Under the pieces are notes generated by a model. It saw nothing but the letters and a program-made list of their open reading frames with translations, searched no databases and was not told where the DNA came from. Shown piece by piece: positions 16,801 to 23,919 of a stretch of 64,000 nucleotides of DNA. Every line of letters starts with the position of its first letter. Within the stretch, counting starts at the first letter, position 1. A program made the translations under genes and the position numbers. The stretch comes from Chitinophaga rupis (GTDB lineage: Bacteria > Bacteroidota > Bacteroidia > Chitinophagales > Chitinophagaceae), in assembly GCF_900109685.1 (NCBI RefSeq), contig NZ_FOBB01000010.1:1-64000 (forward strand). Reading direction: 5' to 3'.

Positions 16801-17119
16801 GCAGAATGTCGGGCAAACTAAAGCCAACGTACATACGCTCTGCTTCATAAATGGGCTTACCGGTTTGCTGCTTGCTGCCGTAAAAGCGCACTTGCCGCAA
16901 ACCAATGGAGATGTAAGGAAAGTTCTGGAAAAGGGAGATATTGCTGCTGCCAACCACCAGCTCACCAGGCAGCTGTTTGTTCAGCTCCTTTACCGCTAAC
17001 CCAACCAGGCGTTGTTGCTGTGAGTACAAAATGGCGGCTGCTATTCCCAGCAGCACCAGCACACAAACAACAGGAATCAGTATAAGACGGAGCAGTCTTT
17101 TTCGCGTAATCTTCTTCAT
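13889..17119 (-). CDS. AsmA-family envelope protein
   Basis: The 1076-residue protein has one N-terminal membrane anchor (LRLILIPVVCVLVLLGIAAAI) followed by a long periplasmic region of repeated beta-strands typical of AsmA/TamB-like lipid-transfer proteins. The AsmA N-terminal pattern appears as GELVVGSSNISLFQNFPYISIGLRQVRF, and the C-terminal AsmA_2-like part as LDVAIYNGVLINFAPMQAMSSYFKD. Family members help lipid supply to the outer membrane. It lies tail-to-tail with the propeller gene. Full length appears intact. Confidence 0.9.
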   Translation of the reverse strand: MKKITRKRLLRLILIPVVCVLVLLGIAAAILYSQQQRLVGLAVKELNKQLPGELVVGSSNISLFQNFPYISIGLRQVRFYGSKQQTGKPIYEAERMYVGFSLPDILRQQYHVKVIRLKNGSLNLVKDRAGRLNIVEASRIAQDTTAVTDTTASPLDLDIKKVVLRNMRIAYLDKQSGQQLTVQIERIQSALRADDTQMLAGLDGKMLIDFTRPGDTTLFRNKKLQTSIKLAYNKSSQLLQLPKGTLKLEDAVFNITGSADLLHGNDVDLHIKGDKPDLKQLFAFAPESVAKQLEHFKYAGHLSFDGKVKGKLTGGQMPLIELSFSCSDAWLHNTQADKKLDSLAFKGYYTNGAARSLKTSELRLLNMNARPGQGIFRGNFIMRDFTDPKVLMQIDSDLELGFVGDFLGIADLQRITGRILLKMNFKEVVDLSVPEQSMGKLTQGIQSELTVKGLTFRIPGYPHIIEHLNLHADMRNGFVKMDSLSFNLGHSDFHMNGSISDLPALFHKQQKPVLVMLKANSNKMIMKELLAFDTAKMRKAQEEIYGFNIGASLETSVNELRHPNPLPKGKFKIEQLRASFKHYPHAFHDFGAELTINDTALLLRNFAGLIDSSDIHFSGRVINYALWFNKVMRGKTQVAFDLKSQHLAMNDLLGKYSRTYVPADYHNEVGRNIWLRSKIDLRYDSAFRFAKIKIANISGSLQKHAFELDSISGIVKIGADNFIKIDTLKGKIGRSDFDINMRLYAGKDTTRRKKENFLRFNSRFLDVDQLTNYQLTAAKEAAPSISNMPVATNAVAKTSAHAKAFNIFEVPFIDFNASVNVGKIKYHRLWIKNLSTNARMLSNQHIYLDTLNLDIAEGKLAAHAHFNGSNPDKIYLTSRINVQDMNIEKMMLKLDYLGQDYVINKNIKGRLTGQIKSYVQVHPDLTPLIDHSKAQLDVAIYNGVLINFAPMQAMSSYFKDKNLNMVRFDTLRNKLTFKDGALSIPAMNINSSLGFMEISGKQSLNMQMEYYLRIPMKMVTSVGFRMLFGKKQEEVDPDQVDAIEYRDKDKKIRFMNIKITGTPDNYKVGLGKGKKA

Positions 17120-17150
17120 AGGTTATGATCGCACATCGGTAATTCAGGGG

Positions 17151-17158
17151 CAAAGATA
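17151..17158 (-). promoter_or_regulatory. Candidate -7 box TATCTTTG for the AsmA gene
   Basis: On the minus strand the octamer matches TAnnTTTG exactly, 31 bases before the AsmA start. No clear -33 box is seen at the usual spacing. Confidence 0.45.
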
Positions 17159-17246
17159 TGGCACAGGCAATATAAAGCGGTGTTAAAAAGATCAACCGGC
17201 CGGATGTCCCGACGGATAGCGCAGTTATTATTGAAAACCAGCGGAA

Positions 17247-17277
17247 AAGAAAAAGCCCGGCGTTTGCCGGGCCTTTT
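17247..17277 (-). terminator. Rho-independent terminator of the peptidase gene
   Basis: Read on the minus strand, AAAAGGCCCGGC and GCCGGGCTTTTT form a GC-rich stem with a 4-base AAAC loop and a following T-rich run. It lies 26 bases after the S9 peptidase stop. Confidence 0.9.
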
Positions 17278-17302
17278 ATGTGTGGCGGTCATAAAACCTT
17301 TT

Positions 17303-19660
17303 TTAATTCCTTGTACCAAAGCTATTCCGCGGGTCCATCTTCATTTTCAGGTCGTATTCCTTTGGCGGTTCTGCATGCAGCAGGTTACGCACAAAATAAT
17401 CCCAGCGGCGGCGCATCATATAATAGGTATAGGCGCCATATCCGTGCTTACTGTTCGGGAAGATGATCAGGTCATAATCCTTATTGGCTTTTTCCAGCGC
17501 TTCCACCACCAGTAAGGTATTGTAGGGTGGCACATTGTTATCCATCATGCCATGCGCCAGTAACAGCTTGCCTTTCAGGTTGGCGGCGTAGTTCTGGTTA
17601 GCCTGCGCGTTGTAATCAGAGTTGGCGGCAAGGCCGTTATAACGCTCGCCCCAGTCATCCTCATAGTTACGGTTATCGTGGTTGCCGGATTCGGAGATGC
17701 CTACTTTAAAGAAATCCGGGTAGCGGAACATGGCGCAGGCAGTTGCAAAACCACCGCCGGAATGTCCCCAGATGCCTATACGGGAAGTATCAATATAGCT
17801 GTATTGCGCTGCCAGCTGGCGAATGCCGCCTACCTGGTCGGGCAGGGTATTTTCCGCCATATTGCCATAACTCATATCGTGAAAGCTTTTGGAACGCAGG
17901 GGGTTGCTGGTGCCTTCCAGCACCATTACCACAAAACCCAGCTCGGCCAGGGCCTGGTGATCAATGCGGGAGGCTACGAACGACCAGTTGCCGCCAACGC
18001 TGCCGCCCTGCGGCCCGGGATAGATATAATCAATAATGGGATATTTCTTTTGCGGGTCCAGGTTAGAGGGGGTGTACAGCAAGCCGTAAATATCTGTTTT
18101 GCCGTCGTGCGCCTTCACTGAGAAAGGTTTGGCTGCATGCCAGCCTGTGGCGGTGAGCCGGCTTACATCGGCTTTTTCCAGGTTGGTTACCAGCTTGCCA
18201 TCCATTTTACGCAGCACAGTTACCGGCGGTATATTAGGCTGTGAATAGCTGTCAATAAAATAGTTGTTGTCAGGCGAAAGCGTTACCTGGTGGTTGCCTT
18301 CTTCCGGTGTTAACAATGTTAAATGCTGCCCGTCAAAACCTATTTTATAAAAATGGCTGAAGTAGGGATTGCCCGGCTCGCGGCCATCTGCAATAAAATA
18401 CAGCTCCCGGTTCTTTTCATCTACTTTAATCAGCTTAGTTACTACCCAATCTCCTTTGGTGACCTGGTTCTTCAGCTTACCGGTAGCGGCATCATATAAA
18501 TACAAATGGCCCCAGTTATCACGCTCAGAGTACCAGATAATTTCATTGGACTTTTTCAGGTAACGCCAGTTAATAGTGCCCTGGCCGGATTCATATTGCG
18601 TAGCTACTTTTTCTTCCAGCACCTCGCGTACTGCGCCGGTGGCGGCATCTGCGATGCGCAGCTTTTCTTCCTTATGATCACGGGAGGTGGAAACAAATGC
18701 CAGCTGCGTATTATCATCGCTCCAGTCCACATCGTCGAAAGTACCGCTGCTGGAAATGTCGTCGCTTAAAGTACCGCGGTGTGCATCCGGGCCTACCTGT
18801 ATGTTAATGACCTTTGGATTTTCTACGTCAATGATCACACGCTGAATGGTGATGATGGTAGAATCCCCCGGCAGCGGGTATTTCCAGGCCTGCAGGCTGG
18901 GTGCGCCCACATTGGTGGTAACCAGGTACATGCTATTCACATTGCGTTCATCCTGCCGGAAAGTGGCAATCTTTTTTGAATCGTGCGACCAGCGCAGCAC
19001 AGGTTTATCGCTGCTGCTCCAGCCGGCATTGTCGGTAGCATAACCTAAGTCCTGCACCCCATCTGTGGTGAGCTGCGTTTGCTGGTTAGAGGCCACATCG
19101 CGCACCCATAAATTATGCTCCTTAATAAAGGCGGCCTTCTTCCCGTCCGGCGATACTACTTCGTTGCCGGGAGCAGGATTCCTGCGGTTGTAAGGCAGGG
19201 CATTATTGTTATCGATAACAGGTGTATTGTTATCTGCTTCGCAATTGTATTGCTGCAGGTCGCATTTCCAGTGTTTACCGCGGGATGAGAAAACAATGGC
19301 TTCCCCATCTGCCGAAAAGTTAAAGGACATGAAAGGCAGCATGGAGGCGGAGCAAGGCTTACCGGTGGCTTTTGCAATGGCAGCGGCTAATTTCTCGTGG
19401 TTAAAAGCCGGTGCGCGGGTGCCTTTCACCGGATCCACCAATATAAATTCACTCCCCTGTGCGGTTAATACGCGGTACCAGAACTTACCACCTGGCATCC
19501 AGTTAGGTACAACAGTGCTCCGGTCGATCAGCGCTTCGGTATTGTAAGAGAGCATGCTTTCTGCACGGGCGTAATCCTGTACGGTTAATGATTGGTTGGT
19601 TTGTGCCTCCACGGCGGTAGTTACCGCCATACAGGCCACAGCGATCAAGATTTTGTTCAT
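17303..19660 (-). CDS. DPP-IV-type S9 family peptidase
   Basis: The 785-residue secreted serine peptidase has a signal peptide, an N-terminal DPPIV beta-propeller region and a C-terminal alpha/beta hydrolase domain. The nucleophile is S634 in GIWGHSGGGFATA; the acid is the aspartate in HGMMDNNVPP and the base the histidine in NSKHGYGAY. It would release dipeptides or cleave proline-containing peptides in the periplasm. Length fits the family. The gene stands alone with its own terminator. Confidence 0.93.
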   Translation of the reverse strand: MNKILIAVACMAVTTAVEAQTNQSLTVQDYARAESMLSYNTEALIDRSTVVPNWMPGGKFWYRVLTAQGSEFILVDPVKGTRAPAFNHEKLAAAIAKATGKPCSASMLPFMSFNFSADGEAIVFSSRGKHWKCDLQQYNCEADNNTPVIDNNNALPYNRRNPAPGNEVVSPDGKKAAFIKEHNLWVRDVASNQQTQLTTDGVQDLGYATDNAGWSSSDKPVLRWSHDSKKIATFRQDERNVNSMYLVTTNVGAPSLQAWKYPLPGDSTIITIQRVIIDVENPKVINIQVGPDAHRGTLSDDISSSGTFDDVDWSDDNTQLAFVSTSRDHKEEKLRIADAATGAVREVLEEKVATQYESGQGTINWRYLKKSNEIIWYSERDNWGHLYLYDAATGKLKNQVTKGDWVVTKLIKVDEKNRELYFIADGREPGNPYFSHFYKIGFDGQHLTLLTPEEGNHQVTLSPDNNYFIDSYSQPNIPPVTVLRKMDGKLVTNLEKADVSRLTATGWHAAKPFSVKAHDGKTDIYGLLYTPSNLDPQKKYPIIDYIYPGPQGGSVGGNWSFVASRIDHQALAELGFVVMVLEGTSNPLRSKSFHDMSYGNMAENTLPDQVGGIRQLAAQYSYIDTSRIGIWGHSGGGFATACAMFRYPDFFKVGISESGNHDNRNYEDDWGERYNGLAANSDYNAQANQNYAANLKGKLLLAHGMMDNNVPPYNTLLVVEALEKANKDYDLIIFPNSKHGYGAYTYYMMRRRWDYFVRNLLHAEPPKEYDLKMKMDPRNSFGTRN

Positions 19661-19750
19661 TTGATAACAAGATAATATTGGGGCTGAATATACAGGAATT
19701 TCTGAAATGCCTGCAAGAGGATCGGGACGAATGGTAAAGCTGCCGCCCGA

Positions 19751-20689
19751 CTACCGGGGCTCCTGCAGGGTGTTTAAGACAGATAAAAAGTCCTCCGGCG
19801 GATAAAAATTCAGCTTTTTCTCTTCCAGGCTGTAAGGCAGCCCGGTAAGCTGTCCGTTGTAATACCAGTATAAGCCCTTACTGACAGATCCGGGACCTTC
19901 CTGATTCATGCCGGAAATAACGGGTATCAGCTGGTTAATGGCTTTCACTACATTCAGATCTTCTATGGGATAAATGAGCACTGCATGCCGGTGTGGAATA
20001 CCGATCAATGATCCATGCGTGCCTAAATATTCCGGTATTCTTTCAAGGTCAAAAACAATATTCGGCACAAAAAAATGATCGCCCTGCACAAAACGGATGG
20101 TAATATCCCCCAGCTGTTCCAGGGAATTATGAGACAGGTATTTTTCACGCATATTAACTATGCCCATCTCATACAGCGCATCATCACTTAAGCCCCAGGG
20201 AATGGTTTGCTCCGGCTTTACATTAATAACAGTATTGGGCAGATCAAAGACCAGCATCATGAACAGATCACCGGCCAGCGGTTTTCCTATAATAAGACCG
20301 GGATCGATATTCTCCACGTAACTGTTATGATAAAGCCGTATGCCTATATAGTCCCTGGCAAACGAAAGGTCATGGCAGCGTTTTTCAAAATCATCCGTGA
20401 AAGCAAACGCCCTTTCCATACCGTTGAAATGATCTTCAATACAGCTTTTCCAGGCTGACTGCGGGTGCTGTTTACATACCTGAGATACATTCACCAGTCC
20501 CATTCTTTCTGCACCAAAAGTTGCGTTGTCCAGTATGATCTCCCCGTCTCCCAACACATAAGCTATTCCCTTGTTTTTGAAGTAATTATCCAGCAACGAC
20601 AAAAATTCAGTATACTCTGCGCTGTTAAAATAGGCCGCCCATGCCGGTACCGGCAATGCTGTTTTCTTACGTTTAAAAAATGAGAACAT
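19751..20689 (-). CDS. DUF1444-like hypothetical protein
   Basis: The 312-residue cytoplasmic protein resembles the DUF1444 (YtpQ) group, mainly in its C-terminal part: GIPHRHAVLIYPIEDLNVVKAINQLIP preceded by ITIRFVQGDHFFVPNIVFDLE. The first 20 residues are basic (FFKRKKT). Function is unknown; the family match is from memory and only partial. It is a single gene between the peptidase and a divergent aldo/keto reductase. Confidence 0.65.
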   Translation of the reverse strand: MFSFFKRKKTALPVPAWAAYFNSAEYTEFLSLLDNYFKNKGIAYVLGDGEIILDNATFGAERMGLVNVSQVCKQHPQSAWKSCIEDHFNGMERAFAFTDDFEKRCHDLSFARDYIGIRLYHNSYVENIDPGLIIGKPLAGDLFMMLVFDLPNTVINVKPEQTIPWGLSDDALYEMGIVNMREKYLSHNSLEQLGDITIRFVQGDHFFVPNIVFDLERIPEYLGTHGSLIGIPHRHAVLIYPIEDLNVVKAINQLIPVISGMNQEGPGSVSKGLYWYYNGQLTGLPYSLEEKKLNFYPPEDFLSVLNTLQEPR

Positions 20690-20804
20690 GTTGTGGGATT
20701 ATATCCTACAATATATAATATTATTGCTCTTTATACCATACAAAATAAATTATTATCCGGGCCTGGCAGCTACCGGTTTCAACCATTATGCCCATCACGA
20801 TTAA

Positions 20805-20835
20805 TTGAATAAAAATCACAAAAAGTATATTTTAG
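20805..20835 (+). promoter_or_regulatory. Candidate promoter TTG-N20-TATTTTAG
   Basis: A TTG (20805-20807) lies 20 bases before TATTTTAG (20828-20835), close to the TTTG / TAnnTTTG consensus. Transcription would start about 10 bases before the aldo/keto reductase ATG. Confidence 0.4.
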
Positions 20836-20851
20836 CAAAAACTTTAATTAT

Positions 20852-21823
20852 ATGCAGTACAGAACATTTGGAAGGACCGGCTGGAATGTGAGCGAAATAG
20901 GCTATGGCATGTGGGGAATGGCCGGCTGGACAGGTTCAGAAGAAAAGGAAGTGAACAAAGCGCTGGACAGGTCCATTGAGCTGGGATGCAATTTTTTTGA
21001 TACTGCCTGGGGTTATGGAGAGGGTTTGAGCGAGAACATTTTAAACCGAACCTTACGCCGCCACCCCGGTAAAAGATTGTATGTAGCCACTAAAATTCCG
21101 CCTAAGAACCTAAAGTGGCCTTCCAAACCGCATTTTAAGCTGGATGAGGTATTTCCTGCCGATCATATTATAGACTATACCAACAAAAGTTTAAAGAACC
21201 TGGGCGTGGAATCCATTGACCTGCAACAATTTCATGTGTGGGAAGATAACTGGGCGCAGCTGGATGAATGGAAAGAAGCCATTACCAAATTAAGCGACCA
21301 GGGTAAAGTGCAGGCCTGGGGTGTAAGCGTGAACCGCTGGGAACCGGATAACTGCCTGAAAACATTGAGGACCGGCCTGATAGACGCTGTGCAGGTGATC
21401 TACAATATTTTTGACCAGGCGCCGGAAGACAACCTCTTTCCGCTGTGCCGCGAAAAAAATATAGCTGTGATCGCGCGGGTGCCTTTTGATGAAGGCACGC
21501 TCACCGGCACCTTTACCAAACAAACCACCTTCCCTATTGGCGACTGGCGCTCCAGCTACTTTGTACCAGAGAACCTGAACAGCAGTGTTGAACATGCTGA
21601 TGCGCTGAAGCCCCTGATCCCTGCCGGTATGACCATGGCAGAAATGGCGCTGCGTTTTATTGTCAGCAACCCGGATGTGTCTACCACCATTCCCGGCATG
21701 CGGAAAATAAAGAACGTGGAAGCCAACATGGGCGCCAGTGATGGAAACGGCCTGCCGGATAAGTTGTTGAATCAGCTGAAGCGTCATCGCTGGGACCGGG
21801 AGCCTACGGGGTGGTCGCAGTAA
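20852..21823 (+). CDS. Aldo/keto reductase
   Basis: The 323-residue NAD(P)H-dependent reductase of the AKR superfamily shows the TIM-barrel signature MQYRTFGRTGWNVSEIGYGMWG, the catalytic region FFDTAWGYGEGLSENIL (Asp and Tyr), lysine in YVATKIPP and the LQQFHVWED segment, where the usual catalytic His is present. The C-terminal cofactor-binding part is VSTTIPGMRKIKNVEANMGAS. Substrate is not evident. It is monocistronic. Confidence 0.92.
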   Translation: MQYRTFGRTGWNVSEIGYGMWGMAGWTGSEEKEVNKALDRSIELGCNFFDTAWGYGEGLSENILNRTLRRHPGKRLYVATKIPPKNLKWPSKPHFKLDEVFPADHIIDYTNKSLKNLGVESIDLQQFHVWEDNWAQLDEWKEAITKLSDQGKVQAWGVSVNRWEPDNCLKTLRTGLIDAVQVIYNIFDQAPEDNLFPLCREKNIAVIARVPFDEGTLTGTFTKQTTFPIGDWRSSYFVPENLNSSVEHADALKPLIPAGMTMAEMALRFIVSNPDVSTTIPGMRKIKNVEANMGASDGNGLPDKLLNQLKRHRWDREPTGWSQ

Positions 21824-21849
21824 GGATAACGGTACAACGTATTAATAGC

Positions 21850-21885
21850 AAAAGGCCGGTCTTCTTATGAATGACCAGCCTTTTG
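21850..21885. terminator. Hairpin between convergent genes
   Basis: AAAAGGCCGGTC and GACCAGCCTTTT pair with one wobble position around an 11-base loop. T runs on both sides suit bidirectional termination of the reductase and the AraC regulator. Confidence 0.75.
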
Positions 21886-21899
21886 TATATTATGTATAC

Positions 21900-22793
21900 T
21901 CAATTCAAACTTTGCTTCTTATACTGCACGGGGCTCATACCTACCTCTTTCTTAAATAAGCGTGAAAAATAAGGCAGGTTCTCAAACCCAAGCGTGTTGG
22001 CTATTTCAGCCACCGTATTGTCCGCGCCTTTCAGTAAGTTCTTGGCTTCTGAAATTAAGAAGATATGAATAAGCTCGATGGCTGTTTTACCGGTTTCCTG
22101 CTTTAACAGGTCACTCAGGTAGCCGGGTGATACATGCAGCTGGTCTGCCATATACTTAACCGTAGGTAGCCCATGCTCATTCAATAAACCGCTTTCAAAA
22201 TAAGCGGCCAGGATGTTATTGAACTTAGAAACCATTATACCGGACATTTCTGTACGGTTAATGAACTGCCGTTTGTAAAAACGCTGGGAGTATTTGAGGA
22301 TGGAGCTGATATGGCCCAGGATAATTTCCTTACTGTATTCATCCTGGTTATTGTAGTACTCCGTTTCTATTTTGTTATAGAGCTCCCAGATGATCTGCTC
22401 TTCCCGTGGCGACAGGTGCAGGGCTTCATTGGCCTCATAGTCAAAGTAGCGGTATTTCTTTATTTCATTATGCAGGTCATGCCCGTTTAAATAATCTTCG
22501 TGCATGTAAATGGCAAACCCATCTTCTTCCAGCTCAATATTCCGCAGCTCAATCACCTGCCGGGGTTTTGTGAAATACAGGCTGCCACCGCCTGTATTAT
22601 CATACTTGGTTTTTCCATAGATCATTACCCCAGCCTTCATTTTCTTGAATCCGATCATGTAAAAGTCGCCGGTAAACCCGTTGTGCCCCATCGGGCAGTG
22701 CTCCGTACAACGCAGCAGGCTTAACATCGGGTTTTCCGGCGCCGGAAAACCGTTGATCTGATGAAATTCGCTTAAACTTTTGAAATGCCACAT
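21900..22793 (-). CDS. AraC-family transcriptional regulator
   Basis: The 297-residue regulator has an N-terminal ligand-sensing domain (first 180 residues) and a C-terminal double helix-turn-helix: TVKYMADQLHVSPGYLSDLLKQETGKT and NTVAEIANTLGFENLPYFSRLFKKEVGMSPVQYKK. It is probably transcribed after the SDR gene just upstream (138-base gap) and may control it. Similar pairs of AraC regulator and short-chain dehydrogenase are common in Bacteroidota. Confidence 0.93.
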   Translation of the reverse strand: MWHFKSLSEFHQINGFPAPENPMLSLLRCTEHCPMGHNGFTGDFYMIGFKKMKAGVMIYGKTKYDNTGGGSLYFTKPRQVIELRNIELEEDGFAIYMHEDYLNGHDLHNEIKKYRYFDYEANEALHLSPREEQIIWELYNKIETEYYNNQDEYSKEIILGHISSILKYSQRFYKRQFINRTEMSGIMVSKFNNILAAYFESGLLNEHGLPTVKYMADQLHVSPGYLSDLLKQETGKTAIELIHIFLISEAKNLLKGADNTVAEIANTLGFENLPYFSRLFKKEVGMSPVQYKKQSLN

Positions 22794-22930
22794 AAGCGCT
22801 CTTTTATAAACGGGCCTGCACTGTAATAACAGCGCAGACCAGTTTTTGTTGATATATGCTCAGCTCTGACAACCCTTCTTACTTCCCCCGCGCAGTCAAA
22901 ACTGCCCACTGCCAACTAAGGACTGCCAAC

Positions 22931-23749
22931 TTACTTACCGTGTGCAGCATTGGCTACATCAGCCCATTCTTCCCAGGTAGCCAGGCGTTCTGCATACTGT
23001 TGTTTTGCAGCCGGCAAACCTACTTTACCCAGGAAAAGGCGCAGTGGAGGATTTTTTGTATCCACCAGCTGCAGGATAGCATTTACCGTAGCTTCCGGCA
23101 CACCAAAAATATCAGGGGTAGCACCCTCCTGGAAAGCAGCCCTTATGCCATCATACTCCGGCAGCGGCTTGCTGTGAGCAGCAGATGCGCCGCCCCAGTC
23201 GGTAGAAAAACCGTTAGGCTCTACCAGCGTAATATCTATGCCAAAGCCTTTTACTTCTGTGGCCAGCGTTTCGCTGAGCCCTTCCACCGCAAATTTAGAC
23301 GCATTATATATACCCAGGGTAGGTAAGGTAAAAATACCCAGTATACTGGATACCTGGATAATATGCCCATGTCCCTGCGCCCGCATTACCGGCAGCGCGG
23401 CCTGGGTTACCCAAAGCAGGCCAAATACATTGGCTTCAAACTGGTCGCGGGCTTCCTGCTCGCTGGTTTCTTCAATAGCGCCGAACAGGCCGTAACCGGC
23501 ATTGTTGATCACTACATCAATTTTACCAAAGTGTTCTTTTGCCTTGCTGATGGCGTCAAAGCTGGCTTTCCTGTCTGTAACATCAAGCTGTAAAGGTAGT
23601 ACTGCACTGCCATACTGCTGGCTGAGGGGTTTGAGGGTGTCTAAATTCCTGGCGGTAGCCACTACTTTATCACCGCGTTTTAAAAATGCCTCTGCCCAGA
23701 TCCGGCCAAATCCACGGGAAGCACCCGTGATGAAAATTATCTTTGCCAT
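22931..23749 (-). CDS. Short-chain dehydrogenase/reductase
   Basis: The 272-residue oxidoreductase has the cofactor motif TGASRGFG, the NNAGYG segment, catalytic Ser in QVSSILG and Y-x-x-x-K in YNASKFA. It binds NAD(P)H; the substrate is unknown. It lies upstream of the AraC regulator on the same strand and carries a promoter with a tandem repeat that could be the regulator's site. Confidence 0.92.
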   Translation of the reverse strand: MAKIIFITGASRGFGRIWAEAFLKRGDKVVATARNLDTLKPLSQQYGSAVLPLQLDVTDRKASFDAISKAKEHFGKIDVVINNAGYGLFGAIEETSEQEARDQFEANVFGLLWVTQAALPVMRAQGHGHIIQVSSILGIFTLPTLGIYNASKFAVEGLSETLATEVKGFGIDITLVEPNGFSTDWGGASAAHSKPLPEYDGIRAAFQEGATPDIFGVPEATVNAILQLVDTKNPPLRLFLGKVGLPAAKQQYAERLATWEEWADVANAAHGK

Positions 23750-23777
23750 TATTTTGTTTTTGCTTTAAATAATGATA

Positions 23778-23804
23778 CAAAGCTACCCCTATGCACCCCT
23801 ATGC
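23778..23804 (-). promoter_or_regulatory. SDR promoter with tandem 10-bp operator-like repeat
   Basis: On the minus strand, TAGCTTTG (23778-23785) matches the -7 consensus exactly. Directly upstream, ACCCCTATGC occurs twice in tandem on the plus strand (23785-23794, 23795-23804), occupying the -10 to -30 region. AraC-type regulators typically bind direct repeats with such helical spacing. Confidence 0.55.
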
Positions 23805-23863
23805 TATTAATACAAAAGCCGGGAAAGCTGATACATTTCCGGGAATCGGCCCCCCTGCCATAA

Positions 23864-23901
23864 AAAAGGCGTTCCGCCGCAGCTGCAACGGAACGCCTTT
23901 T
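23864..23901 (-). terminator. Terminator of the TonB receptor gene
   Basis: AAAAGGCGTTCCG (minus strand, first arm 23889-23901) pairs with CGGAACGCCTTTT (23864-23876) around a 12-base loop, followed by T residues. It lies 18 bases after the receptor stop. Confidence 0.88.
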
Positions 23902-23919
23902 CTATTATTAATCAATTGA

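Noticed and set aside
16124..16999. 291-codon open frame on the plus strand
   Set aside because: It lies wholly antisense to the AsmA gene, has no protein-like domains and reflects codon bias of the real gene.
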